Numbered from the stretch's first letter, positions 1 through 6,379 are shown. The stretch: 7,394 nucleotides of DNA from JBCBZH01 sp039815415 (GCA_039815415.1 JBCBZH010000228.1:1-7394); one strand, 5' to 3'. A program made the numbers and translations. The notes: generated by a model from the sequence alone, not told the origin.

Positions 1-1068
1 CTGGGTGGAGGCATCCGTCACCTGTCCTTCTAGCCACTCGGGACTCTGAACCGGAGCGTCGGGGACCGCCAGCGTGGCGGCGCCTCCGACGAGAAGGACA
101 GCGGCCAGAAGGCCGAGCACGCGGCCCGCGACAACGAGCTGGCGGAGGCGGGTGGGTGAGAGGGGGCGTTTCATGGCGGCAATGCGAGAATGGAGAATGG
201 AGGAGCCTCGCGTAGCCCCCAGCGTGAGGCTCGGCGCCGGGAGGGAGGCGTAGGACAGCAGCAAGTCGGCGTAGGGGCGGCGATCTGTTGGGCTTGCCGC
301 CAGCACAGCGGCGTCGGCGGCCTGCTCGCGACCGAGCACTGCGCTGCGGGCGATGACGCGAACCAGTGGGTGGGCCAAGCCAATCGCAGCCACGCCTTGC
401 TCGAGCGTATTCCAGACGAAGTCGCGGTGGCGGATGTGCGCCAGCTCGTGGGCGATGGCAAGGCGCAGCGGCTCTCCAGTCAGGGTTGGAGGAACGGCCA
501 CCACCGGGCGGCGCCACCCGAAGGTGAACGGCGCGATGCCAGACGCGCACTCAACGGCCTCGACGGGCTGGCGAAGGCCCAGCGTGTGACCGGTCTGCGT
601 CACGAGAGCCTGAACCGGTTCCGGGGCGGTACGGAGCGACGCCCGCACACGGCGGAGGCGGAGCAGGGCACCGATCCACCGAACAAGGCCCACCAGGCCG
701 GCGCCAAGCACCCCGAGCGTCGCCAGCCCGACGAGCACCCAGCCGATGGGAGCGGGCGCCGGTGTCGCAGGCTGCAACACGACGGCAACCTCAGGCAGGG
801 CCAACTGAGAAGGGCGCACAGCGGCCACGGCGTGCGCAGCGTCGGGGAGCAACGTGGAGAGAACCGAGGGCGCCAACAGAGCCAGTGGAAGCGTGAGCAG
901 GAGCGCACTCCGCACGCGAACCGCCGCCAACGCGTGGGTACGTGTCAGGCGCAGTGCGAGCTCGGCGACGCCTGCGATGAGGGTCCACGCCACCAGTGGG
1001 GCCCAGAAGGCCATCACCGAGGCCTGTCCCAGATCGGCGAGGCTGTAGGAATCGAACAGGTCAGGCAT
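1..1068 (-). CDS. M56 family (BlaR1/MecR1-type) membrane zinc metallopeptidase, C-terminus cut by window edge
   Basis: This frame stays open from an ATG at 1068 to the window edge, giving 356 residues without a stop. Predicted membrane helices lie at about residues 16-38, 52-74, 107-130 and 310-335. A zinc-binding HELAH is at 207-211, within the longer IAHELAHIRHRD, and a downstream EQAAD (E248) fits the third zinc ligand of M56 peptidases. In BlaR1/MecR1 this cytoplasmic protease, activated by an external signal, inactivates the partner repressor. The start overlaps the stop of the BlaI-type gene by 8 bases (ATGCCTGA), which suggests translational coupling. After the last helix the chain continues with EGQVTDAST, which resembles the first strand of a carboxypeptidase-regulatory-like or similar beta-sandwich domain rather than a penicillin-binding sensor. 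That reading rests on about ten residues and is inference. The family call is secure; the signal sensed is unknown. Confidence 0.93.
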   Translation of the reverse strand, partial: MPDLFDSYSLADLGQASVMAFWAPLVAWTLIAGVAELALRLTRTHALAAVRVRSALLLTLPLALLAPSVLSTLLPDAAHAVAAVRPSQLALPEVAVVLQPATPAPAPIGWVLVGLATLGVLGAGLVGLVRWIGALLRLRRVRASLRTAPEPVQALVTQTGHTLGLRQPVEAVECASGIAPFTFGWRRPVVAVPPTLTGEPLRLAIAHELAHIRHRDFVWNTLEQGVAAIGLAHPLVRVIARSAVLGREQAADAAVLAASPTDRRPYADLLLSYASLPAPSLTLGATRGSSILHSRIAAMKRPLSPTRLRQLVVAGRVLGLLAAVLLVGGAATLAVPDAPVQSPEWLEGQVTDASTQ

Positions 1069-1444
1069 CGTCGTCCAGGCGGTCGATGAGCCGGCGGATC
1101 TCCGCGCGCTCCTCTTCAGTGAGGGTTTCGCTCTGCACGAGCGTCTGGATGAGGTGGGCAGGTGAGCCGCCAAAGACCTTTTCCATCACGGTCGTGAGCA
1201 GAGAGCCGCGGACCTCGTCGGGCTGGCGAGCGGCCGTGTAGACGTAGGCTGCACCGTCTTGCTCATAGCTCAAATAGCCCTTGGTCGCGAGGTTCTTCAT
1301 CACGGTCATGATGGTGGTGTAGGCGACGCGACGTCGGGCAGAAACGCGGTCGTGGACCTCACGTGCCGTGGCCTGCCTGAGGGCCCACACTTCGCGGAGC
1401 ACTTCCAGCTCGGTGCCGCCCAGGGGAGTGATTGGGTTTCTCAT
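1061..1444 (-). CDS. BlaI/MecI/CopY family transcriptional repressor
   Basis: The protein has 127 residues, the usual length for the family. The N-terminus (ITPLGGTELEVLREVW, residues 5-20) matches the first helix of BlaI/MecI winged-helix repressors. The recognition helix region AYTTIMTVMKNLATKGYL is at 41-58, followed by a wing (about 58-72) and a C-terminal dimerisation part ending in the acidic LTEEERAEIRRLIDRL segment. These proteins bind TACTA-N6-TAGTA type operators as dimers and are removed by proteolysis triggered by the cognate M56 peptidase. Here the peptidase gene overlaps the 3' end, and a matching operator lies just upstream of the start. The ATG at 1444 is chosen because it gives the standard family N-terminus. 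No Shine-Dalgarno sequence precedes it. The repressor role is well supported; the regulon beyond self-control is not visible, and a link to beta-lactam resistance should not be assumed. Confidence 0.95.
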   Translation of the reverse strand: MRNPITPLGGTELEVLREVWALRQATAREVHDRVSARRRVAYTTIMTVMKNLATKGYLSYEQDGAAYVYTAARQPDEVRGSLLTTVMEKVFGGSPAHLIQTLVQSETLTEEERAEIRRLIDRLDDDA

Positions 1445-1448
1445 GTCG

Positions 1449-1475
1449 TAGTAGGGTCGTACTATTTAAATAGTA
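1449..1475. promoter_or_regulatory. BlaI-type operator: 16-base perfect palindrome plus a third half-site
   Basis: On the plus strand TACTATTTAAATAGTA (1460-1475) is a perfect palindrome with the TACTA-N6-TAGTA layout of Bla/Mec operators. A further TAGTA sits at 1449-1453, so half-sites start at 1449, 1460 and 1471, exactly 11 bases apart in alternating orientation. The array covers the predicted -10 element and transcription start of the repressor gene and ends 5 bases before its start codon. This placement supports direct autorepression. Binding by the adjacent repressor is inferred from family knowledge. Confidence 0.85.
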
Positions 1476-1495
1476 ATCACAAACAGAGATGTCAA
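1467..1495 (-). promoter_or_regulatory. Putative promoter of the repressor/M56 operon
   Basis: On the minus strand a perfect TTGACA (1495-1490) is followed by a 17-base spacer and TATTTA (1472-1467), which lies inside the operator palindrome. The spacing is ideal for a housekeeping-type promoter, although the -10 match is only partial (3 of 6 to TATAAT). Transcription would begin near 1460, leaving a leader of about 15 bases with no ribosome binding site. Confidence 0.55.
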
Positions 1496-1526
1496 GCCCT
1501 GTTTGGAAAACACCTCTACGTGCGCC

Positions 1527-2567
1527 CTAGGGCATGAATCGCATCACTACCTGCGACCGTAGGCGGGTTGGTTGGCCGTCCGACCGGACCGGGATGAATT
1601 GCATGCTGCGGACGATCTCTTCCGCCAGCGCGTCGAGGCCGCCTCCCACAGGCCGGGGAACGGCTGTGCGGATCACCGCGCCAGTCTCGTCGGCCTGGAA
1701 CAGTACCAGCACATCACCGCCCATGCCATTGAACTCCGCCCACTCCGGGTACGGTGTCGATCGCAGACGTGCCTCAATCTGGGCCTGGTTTCGCAGACGA
1801 GTCAGGTCGAATCCCGGAAGCGAGAGCCGAGTGGGCGTGTCGAGGCTGGGGGCCGGTGCGCGCCGCGCAGGTGGCGTTCCAACGGCATCCAGGCTGGCGC
1901 GGAGACGGCGCACTTCGTCACGGAGAGCATCCCGTTCCGCTCGGAGCTGCTCTACGGGCTGGCGACGTCCTGACACCTCCAGGCGCAGTCGCTCTACCTC
2001 ATCCCGCAGCGCAGCGAGGCGAGCGAGCGCGTCGTCCCGCTCTTGCTGAATGAGGAGCAGCGCCTGTCGGAGTTGGTCCCGTTCCACACGGAGCTTCTCG
2101 AGCTGGCGCGCGAGCTCGTCGGCTCCGTTTGGCGGCGGGGTTCGGTCGGAGCGCAGCACGCCGGAGAGGGCCTGCTGCGGGCGCCGCAGGTTCAGGTAAA
2201 CCGGACCGCCAGAAGGCGTGAGCGGGTTGGCATCCAGCCGAGCGAAAGCAGGAATCGGGCCATCGGCCTGCAGAAGCGGCGTCCGCGACCGGAGTCGGAT
2301 GCTTCGCCCGTCAACGACGAGCACGAGGCGTGTCCCGTCGAAGTCGCCAGCCCGGCGGGCGCCGTCGAAGGGCGTTGGAGAGATCAGCACGAGTCCCCAT
2401 CCAGGGATCTCCAGCTCCAAGAGGGAAAACTCGGACGTGACTAGAGGCGCACCGACAGTCTCCGTTCGTTGCCCGTCCACGAGCAGCAGAGGGTCGGTCA
2501 GCTCGAGCTGGGGCTGCGCGTTCGCGGAGCCGAGTGCCAGGAGAGTGAGAAGGGAGAGCCAGCGCAT
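1527..2567 (-). CDS. Exported coiled-coil protein with a TonB-like C-terminal domain
   Basis: The 346-residue protein begins with a signal peptide (MRWLSLLTLLALGSANA, probable cleavage after A17, no lipobox). Residues about 20-135 are beta-rich and unrecognised. Residues about 148-228 form a long heptad-rich coiled coil of E, R, L and Q. A proline-rich linker leads to a C-terminal domain at about 270-345 with the TonB_C pattern: YPEWA, GGDVLVLFQADETGAV, LDALAEEIVRSMQFIPV, and a final VVMRF strand. Classical TonB is anchored in the inner membrane and powers outer-membrane receptors. Here the N-terminus looks like a cleaved signal, so the product is probably free in the periplasm. The frame extends upstream to 2660, but the ATG at 2567 is preferred because it starts the signal peptide and sits just behind a Bacteroidota-type promoter. 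It lies upstream of the repressor gene in the same direction; a joint role is only suggested by position. The exact function is unknown. Confidence 0.85.
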   Translation of the reverse strand: MRWLSLLTLLALGSANAQPQLELTDPLLLVDGQRTETVGAPLVTSEFSLLELEIPGWGLVLISPTPFDGARRAGDFDGTRLVLVVDGRSIRLRSRTPLLQADGPIPAFARLDANPLTPSGGPVYLNLRRPQQALSGVLRSDRTPPPNGADELARQLEKLRVERDQLRQALLLIQQERDDALARLAALRDEVERLRLEVSGRRQPVEQLRAERDALRDEVRRLRASLDAVGTPPARRAPAPSLDTPTRLSLPGFDLTRLRNQAQIEARLRSTPYPEWAEFNGMGGDVLVLFQADETGAVIRTAVPRPVGGGLDALAEEIVRSMQFIPVRSDGQPTRLRSQVVMRFMP

Positions 2568-2581
2568 AGCGATGCCGCAAA

Positions 2582-2612
2582 CAGACGTAGAACGTCGAAC
2601 GGTTGTCCCAAA
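2582..2612 (-). promoter_or_regulatory. Putative Bacteroidota-type promoter (TTTG-N19-TACGTCTG)
   Basis: On the minus strand TTTG (2612-2609) is followed after 19 bases by TACGTCTG (2589-2582). This is one mismatch from the -7 consensus TAnnTTTG known for Bacteroidota housekeeping sigma factors, at the consensus spacing. The predicted start would be close to 2575, giving a leader of only about 8-10 bases before the ATG at 2567. This supports that start codon over the longer upstream frame. Confidence 0.55.
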
Positions 2613-2708
2613 CGGGCGGTGACTCGAATACACGGGGTCCAGGGTACGGCACAGTTCCACGACGAGGTTTTATACGATGGATGTACGGCAGCGCCAGCTC
2701 GACCCCTG

Positions 2709-3398
2709 TCAGCCACGCTCTGCGCGAGAATCGGGATAGAAGCGCTTCAACCGAGTCGGCGAGATGCCCACGCTCCACCCGAGCCAGAGAGCCACATTGC
2801 GAAGCTGCTGGCGGAGGGCGCCGTGCCGTTGATATCGCCGGGCCGAGGTGACTACTGCCGTATCTAGAAAGTGAAACCGACCGTGCTGGCGGATGGCCCG
2901 AACCATGTCGAGGTCTTCGAAGATGGGCTGGTCCGGGAATCCACCGACGGCGTCGAACACGGATCGGCGCATGAACAGACCTCGGTCTCCGAAGGCGAAG
3001 CGGTGCCATCGCATCCACATCCGGGCCTGCCAGAGCTTCATCCAGGCGCTCCGGGTGTCGTCGAAGGTGGTTCGGAAGCAGCCTCCAGCTGTAGCTGAGT
3101 CGGACATCGCTGTGCGAATGTCTGCAAGAGCGCCACCTGGAAGACGCGTGTCGGCGTGGAGGAAGAGAAGGATCTCGCCGGAAGCGTGGGCTGCCCCTGC
3201 ATTCATCTGTCGCGCTCGCCCTCTGGGGGCATCCAGCACCGTCGCGGTGGGCATGGTCGCGAGAACCCGGGGGGCGGTGTCATCTGTGGACCCTCCGTCG
3301 GCCACGATCACCTCTATGGGGTCGGCTCCACCAAGGAGGCTCAGAAGCGTGGACTCGATGCGATCGGCCTCGTTGAGCGTGGGGACGATGACCGACAC
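2709..3398 (-). CDS. Family 2 glycosyltransferase, TIGR04283 type (rSAM/selenodomain-associated transferase 2 family)
   Basis: The product is a compact GT-A fold enzyme of 229 residues with no membrane helix, the usual size for this family. The N-terminal strand SVIVPTLNEADRI is at 2-14, followed by VADGGSTDD (32-40, nucleotide-sugar binding) and GRARQMNAGA (60-69). Next come LLFLHADT (77-84, carrying the metal-binding DXD-like HAD), FGDRGLFMRR (136-145), GGFPDQPIFEDLDM (152-165) and TSARRYQRHG (184-193). This series is diagnostic for TIGR04283. The donor and acceptor are not known. The GTG at 3398 is chosen because it places the start directly before the first conserved strand. The only other candidate near the preceding stop is a TTG at 3443, while an ATG at 3536 lies deep inside the upstream gene. 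It follows that gene after 38 bases, so co-transcription is likely. The usual partner, a TIGR04282 transferase, is not in this window. Confidence 0.88.
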   Translation of the reverse strand: MSVIVPTLNEADRIESTLLSLLGGADPIEVIVADGGSTDDTAPRVLATMPTATVLDAPRGRARQMNAGAAHASGEILLFLHADTRLPGGALADIRTAMSDSATAGGCFRTTFDDTRSAWMKLWQARMWMRWHRFAFGDRGLFMRRSVFDAVGGFPDQPIFEDLDMVRAIRQHGRFHFLDTAVVTSARRYQRHGALRQQLRNVALWLGWSVGISPTRLKRFYPDSRAERG

Positions 3399-3436
3399 TC
3401 GAGCTGGCGGGTCCGATTGGGGGCCTGAGCCGAGGG

Positions 3437-4318
3437 CTACCAAAACATCAGCTTCATGCAGAATACCGAGCCTCCCGATTTCAGGAACTCGCTCGTGTCC
3501 ACGCCGATCACGGTGTAGCCTGCCTCCTCGAGCCATGCATTCGTCTGCGTGCAGCCCTGTTGGATGATGACGTGGATCCCGTCGGGCGAGTGCGCATTGC
3601 AGGCAAACAGCTCTCTCGACTCGTCCTCGGGCGCCTCGATCACACGTTCGAAGTGGTCCTGGATGATCGCCAACCCGTCGGCGTCGAACGCGCCTGGATA
3701 AATCAGGACAGTGCTCTCATCGAGGGGGCAGAAGCAGGTGTCCAGGTGATAGAAGTCTGGGTCTTCGAGCAGAAGAGGAAGAATGGGGAAGCCTAGCTTG
3801 GCGCTGAGTCGCTCATAGACAGTCCGGTCGGTACGGAAGCCGTAGCCGCCCCAGAGGAGGTAGCGGCCCGGGTGCCAGATGGCATCGCCCATGCCCTCGA
3901 AGTCTCCGGGGAGGTCGGCGTCGAGGCTGTGGACGTCGTAGCCCTCGCTCTTGAAGAAGGCTTCGTAGTGATCTACCTCCGGCTTTCGCTGGGCCGCGTG
4001 CATCCGGCTGAGCACCACCCCACGCTCACCACTTGGGGTGGTGAAGGGAAGCGTCTGGTTCGCGCAGAAGACCATGTCTGGCAGGCCCGGTTGCCCCTGC
4101 ACGCGCACCACGTCCATCCCGATGGATGCATACGCGTCCCCGAGGGCTGTCCACTGCCGCGCAGCTTCGGTCCGGTCCACATCCCCGATGTTACCTGCCA
4201 TATGAGGGTTGATGACGTAATCAACCTGAAAGTGCTCAGGCGTCGTCATCAGGACGCGGCGGGGAAGCGGGATCGCGGGGAGGCTGGCGATCGGGTATCG
4301 GCTGGCGAAAGCAGACAT
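3437..4318 (-). CDS. Dimethylarginine dimethylaminohydrolase/arginine deiminase superfamily hydrolase
   Basis: The 293-residue protein fits the guanidino-group modifying superfamily (DDAH, arginine deiminase, amidinotransferases), which uses a catalytic Cys-His-Glu/Asp set. Visible motifs are INPHM (36-40), LPDMVFCANQ (79-88, substrate-binding Asp81), FEGMGDAIW (140-148, Glu141), FYHLDTCFCPLDE (189-201, His191) and SGGSVFCM (281-288, nucleophile Cys287). Known bacterial DDAH enzymes split methylated arginine into citrulline and methylamines. The substrate here is not decided by sequence and could be methylarginine, arginine or another guanidino compound. There is no signal peptide, so the enzyme is cytoplasmic. 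The ATG at 4318 is the first start after the intergenic region and gives a short lead (about 20 residues) before the first conserved strand VLMTTPEHF. It heads a likely two-gene unit with the glycosyltransferase. No arginine pathway genes are adjacent. Confidence 0.88.
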   Translation of the reverse strand: MSAFASRYPIASLPAIPLPRRVLMTTPEHFQVDYVINPHMAGNIGDVDRTEAARQWTALGDAYASIGMDVVRVQGQPGLPDMVFCANQTLPFTTPSGERGVVLSRMHAAQRKPEVDHYEAFFKSEGYDVHSLDADLPGDFEGMGDAIWHPGRYLLWGGYGFRTDRTVYERLSAKLGFPILPLLLEDPDFYHLDTCFCPLDESTVLIYPGAFDADGLAIIQDHFERVIEAPEDESRELFACNAHSPDGIHVIIQQGCTQTNAWLEEAGYTVIGVDTSEFLKSGGSVFCMKLMFW

Positions 4319-4337
4319 CGAGCTGAGGTAGGCCGGG

Positions 4338-4372
4338 CGAAGCTACCGCCGTTTTCGCAAGGTGCCCTCAAA
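4338..4372 (-). promoter_or_regulatory. Weak candidate promoter for the DDAH-like gene
   Basis: On the minus strand TTTG (4372-4369) and TAGCTTCG (4345-4338) resemble the Bacteroidota -33/-7 pair, with one mismatch in the -7 element. The spacer is 23 bases, at the long end of the tolerated range. The start codon follows 19 bases after the -7 element. A promoter is expected in this gap because a terminator-like hairpin separates it from the upstream gene, but this particular match could be chance. Confidence 0.3.
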
Positions 4373-4404
4373 CGAACGACCGCCACACCCTACTGATGTG
4401 GCGG
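4365..4404 (-). terminator. Terminator-like hairpin after the lipoprotein gene
   Basis: On the minus strand CCGCCACA (4404-4397) pairs perfectly with TGTGGCGG (4387-4380) across a 9-base loop, giving an 8-base stem with six G-C pairs. It begins 27 bases after the lipoprotein stop codon and is followed by the moderately T-rich TCGTTCGTTTG. The T tract is broken by C and G, so termination may be partial. The position between two genes of the same direction supports the call. Confidence 0.55.
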
Positions 4405-4431
4405 CCGGAGAACTGAAACGAGCTGGCCAGA

Positions 4432-5421
4432 TCAGTCGCTCATGCTGGCCAGGAACGCGCTGGGAAGGAATGCTTCCACATCCACGCCTCCATTGCGCTC
4501 CGAGACCTTCACGCGGTCCAGGACATCAACAGCCGTGGGCTCGTCCTTCATGCCCAGGCGCGCAGCGGCAACACCGCCCTTGACCACGCGCTCCAGGTCC
4601 TCTGCGGAGGCGCCAGCTCGAGGCAAGATGAAGGCCCCAAACGCAACGCCGTCGCGCCGAAAGTCCATCGAGACCACCATGTCGTCGGCCATCGTAGCGG
4701 CGGCGCCCATCGGGTCATCGCCGCTGGGCTGACTGTCCATGTCGAGATCGCGAGCGATGAACCAGGCGCCATCCGGGTACTGGACGCGGTCCAGGAGAGT
4801 CTGAACGTCGGACGAGGGCGAGCTGGCGGCACCGCCAAGGCGATCGAGCATGGCGCGCAGCGAGGGCTCATCGCCAGCCAGGATCATCTCGTCATTCACC
4901 AGCGCGAAGCCCGCTCGTGGGCCTTCCGCCTCGGTTGCGAAATAGACCGGCAGGCCGTCAATCTCCGTCGGCTCCACATCCGCATCCTCCTGTTCGGCAA
5001 TGAACCGTGTAATCCGGTCACGGTCGAACCGCCCATAAGCGACGAATGCGAAGGACTCCCGCGCTTCGCTCGCAGCGACGTAGACGCGGTCGAGGTCCTC
5101 ACCTGGGTTGAAGCCGGTACGGCGCACGAAGTCATCGAACTCGGAGGAGCCGTTGGGGCTGACCATGCCGAGACCAGCGCCGCCCGTGGCGGTCTGCACA
5201 GCATCGCTCTCACGGGCCGCTCGGAGATCCATCATGCCGAGCATCTGTACATCCGATGGGAGCAGCGAGAGCGCTTCGGTGGATTGAGCCGTAGCGGCCA
5301 CGCCGGGGGCGTTCAGGCCGCTCTCACACGAGGACAGCGCAACCGCGACGGCAAGGCCGAGGGCGAAGTAGAAGAAGACGGCCCTGCGGGGCATCCGGGC
5401 GAGACGAGCGTAGGCGTGCAT
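4432..5421 (-). CDS. Predicted lipoprotein of unknown function, in the ABC exporter operon
   Basis: With the ATG at 5421 the protein has 329 residues. A lipoprotein signal runs to the lipobox LSSC (Cys32), preceded by a basic n-region and the hydrophobic FFYFALGLAVAVA. The mature part has no further membrane helix. It shows repeated alpha/beta units with recognisable stretches such as LPSDVQMLGMMDL (54-66), TGFNPGEDLDRVYVAA (102-117), FVAYGRFDRDRI (126-137), and FALVNDEMILAGDEPSLRAMLDRLG (172-196). This layout resembles DUF3352-like lipoproteins, but I do not recognise a named family with confidence. A second ATG at 5394 would give a shorter, equally good signal peptide; the earlier one is preferred because it lies 22 bases after the permease stop. 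Neither has a Shine-Dalgarno sequence. It is probably anchored in the envelope and co-expressed with the exporter. A direct role in transport is only inferred from position. Confidence 0.8.
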   Translation of the reverse strand: MHAYARLARMPRRAVFFYFALGLAVAVALSSCESGLNAPGVAATAQSTEALSLLPSDVQMLGMMDLRAARESDAVQTATGGAGLGMVSPNGSSEFDDFVRRTGFNPGEDLDRVYVAASEARESFAFVAYGRFDRDRITRFIAEQEDADVEPTEIDGLPVYFATEAEGPRAGFALVNDEMILAGDEPSLRAMLDRLGGAASSPSSDVQTLLDRVQYPDGAWFIARDLDMDSQPSGDDPMGAAATMADDMVVSMDFRRDGVAFGAFILPRAGASAEDLERVVKGGVAAARLGMKDEPTAVDVLDRVKVSERNGGVDVEAFLPSAFLASMSD

Positions 5422-5443
5422 GGCGAGAAGGAGAGAGCCGGGG

Positions 5444-6379
5444 TTAGAAGTCTTTGCGCTTGAAGAGGAGGAACGCGCCTCCATAGCAGACTGCTCCAAA
5501 GACAAACGACGACAGGAGCGGATACAACCCGATTACGGTGCCCTGCTCTGTAGGTTGCATAATCGGCTGGCCGGTCGCAAGTGCAGGGACCAGGCGTGCG
5601 CCCACACCGCCAAACTTTGGAAGCAGGTGATAGGCACCGTTGACAAGCGGGCGCCACTCCCGGGCAAGTTGGAGATCCAGTTCGGGGATCGCCAGAATCA
5701 GTGTGATGAACATCAGCCCCAAGGTGACAATCAGCGCGAGCGGGCCGCTTCCGCTCCAAACACTCACAAGGGTAACGACGCTGTAGACGACAGCGAACAT
5801 CCCAAACACAACGGGAATCGCCAGCAGGAATCGCGGGTTCCAGATCCCCGATTTGATGGACATCACCAGCCAGACGGCACCGAGGAGGTAGGCCACCAGA
5901 GCAAAGGTCACAGCCCAGATGCCGCTGAGACGCCCCAGCAGGATCGACGAGCGGCTGAGTGGCTTCGAGAGCATCAGGTCTGCCGAGCCTCGGTCGGAAA
6001 GGAGCGCTACCAGACTGCCTGTTGCGAACAGCGCGAGCACAATCCCGATCCAGTAGGCAACACCCGCCACGAAGGCCTGGGCACCGAATACCCAGCTTTC
6101 AAGAACCGTGGCACCGAAGGGGCCGGGGCGCGGGTCGCGCATCCGAACGTTTCCGTCGTCATCCAGCAGTGGCTCGCCGGTCTCATAGTCGATCATCGGC
6201 TCGGGCTCAACGACCTCTTCCTCGCCGAAGATGCTGGCCGCAGCGAGGGTCCCGTCCACCACGTCGAGCTGGAGGGCCAGTGCCATCGTAACCCAGATCA
6301 GCGTAGCGACAATCGCAAGGCCAATGATGACCTTTCGAGCACGCAGTTCGCGGAGGGTCAGGAGAAAAAGTCCCAGCAT
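5444..6379 (-). CDS. ABC-2 type transporter permease
   Basis: The 311-residue protein has six predicted membrane helices at about 17-37, 101-127, 152-175, 183-207, 211-231 and 284-305. The stretch LLSDRGSADLMLSKPLSRSSILLGR (126-150), between helices 2 and 3, is the coupling segment typical of ABC-2 permeases. It is preceded by the usual LTLRELRARK N-terminus. Between helices 1 and 2 is an unusually long (about 60 residues) acidic hydrophilic loop, including GEEEVVEPEP (52-61) and ETGEPLLDDDGN (66-77). In this topology the loop should face outside. The ATG at 6379 is chosen because it begins the standard amphipathic N-terminus 14 bases after the ATPase stop. The frame upstream to 6643 overlaps the ATPase gene and encodes an arginine-rich non-protein-like stretch. 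It presumably pairs with the ATPase to form an exporter. The substrate cannot be read from the sequence. Confidence 0.9.
   Translation of the reverse strand: MLGLFLLTLRELRARKVIIGLAIVATLIWVTMALALQLDVVDGTLAAASIFGEEEVVEPEPMIDYETGEPLLDDDGNVRMRDPRPGPFGATVLESWVFGAQAFVAGVAYWIGIVLALFATGSLVALLSDRGSADLMLSKPLSRSSILLGRLSGIWAVTFALVAYLLGAVWLVMSIKSGIWNPRFLLAIPVVFGMFAVVYSVVTLVSVWSGSGPLALIVTLGLMFITLILAIPELDLQLAREWRPLVNGAYHLLPKFGGVGARLVPALATGQPIMQPTEQGTVIGLYPLLSSFVFGAVCYGGAFLLFKRKDF

Noticed and set aside
190..1089. A 299-codon open frame on the plus strand.
   Set aside because: It is antisense to the M56 gene, which carries the HELAH motif and membrane helices. The plus-strand product is Arg/Gly/His-rich with no motif, typical of a shadow frame in GC-rich DNA.
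1061..1444. Reading the BlaI/M56 pair as a beta-lactam resistance locus.
   Set aside because: No beta-lactamase or penicillin-binding protein gene is present, and the M56 extension does not look like a penicillin-binding domain in the part visible; such pairs often control other genes.
1524..1533. Palindrome GCCCTAGGGC over the stop codon of the TonB-domain gene.
   Set aside because: It has no loop and no following T tract, so it is not a credible terminator and may be chance.
2568..2708. Search for a terminator after the glycosyltransferase gene.
   Set aside because: Only distant GGGGTC/GACCCC complementarity with a loop of about 60 bases is present and there is no T-rich tail, so none is called; only the promoter at 2582-2612 is supported in this gap.
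2311..3018. A 235-codon minus-strand frame between the TonB-domain and glycosyltransferase genes.
   Set aside because: It overlaps both well-supported genes in another frame and is Arg/Pro-rich without motifs.
3399..3536. Longer glycosyltransferase start at 3536.
   Set aside because: It would overlap the DDAH-like gene by 100 bases, and the added residues do not match the family, which begins at the SVIVPTLNE strand.
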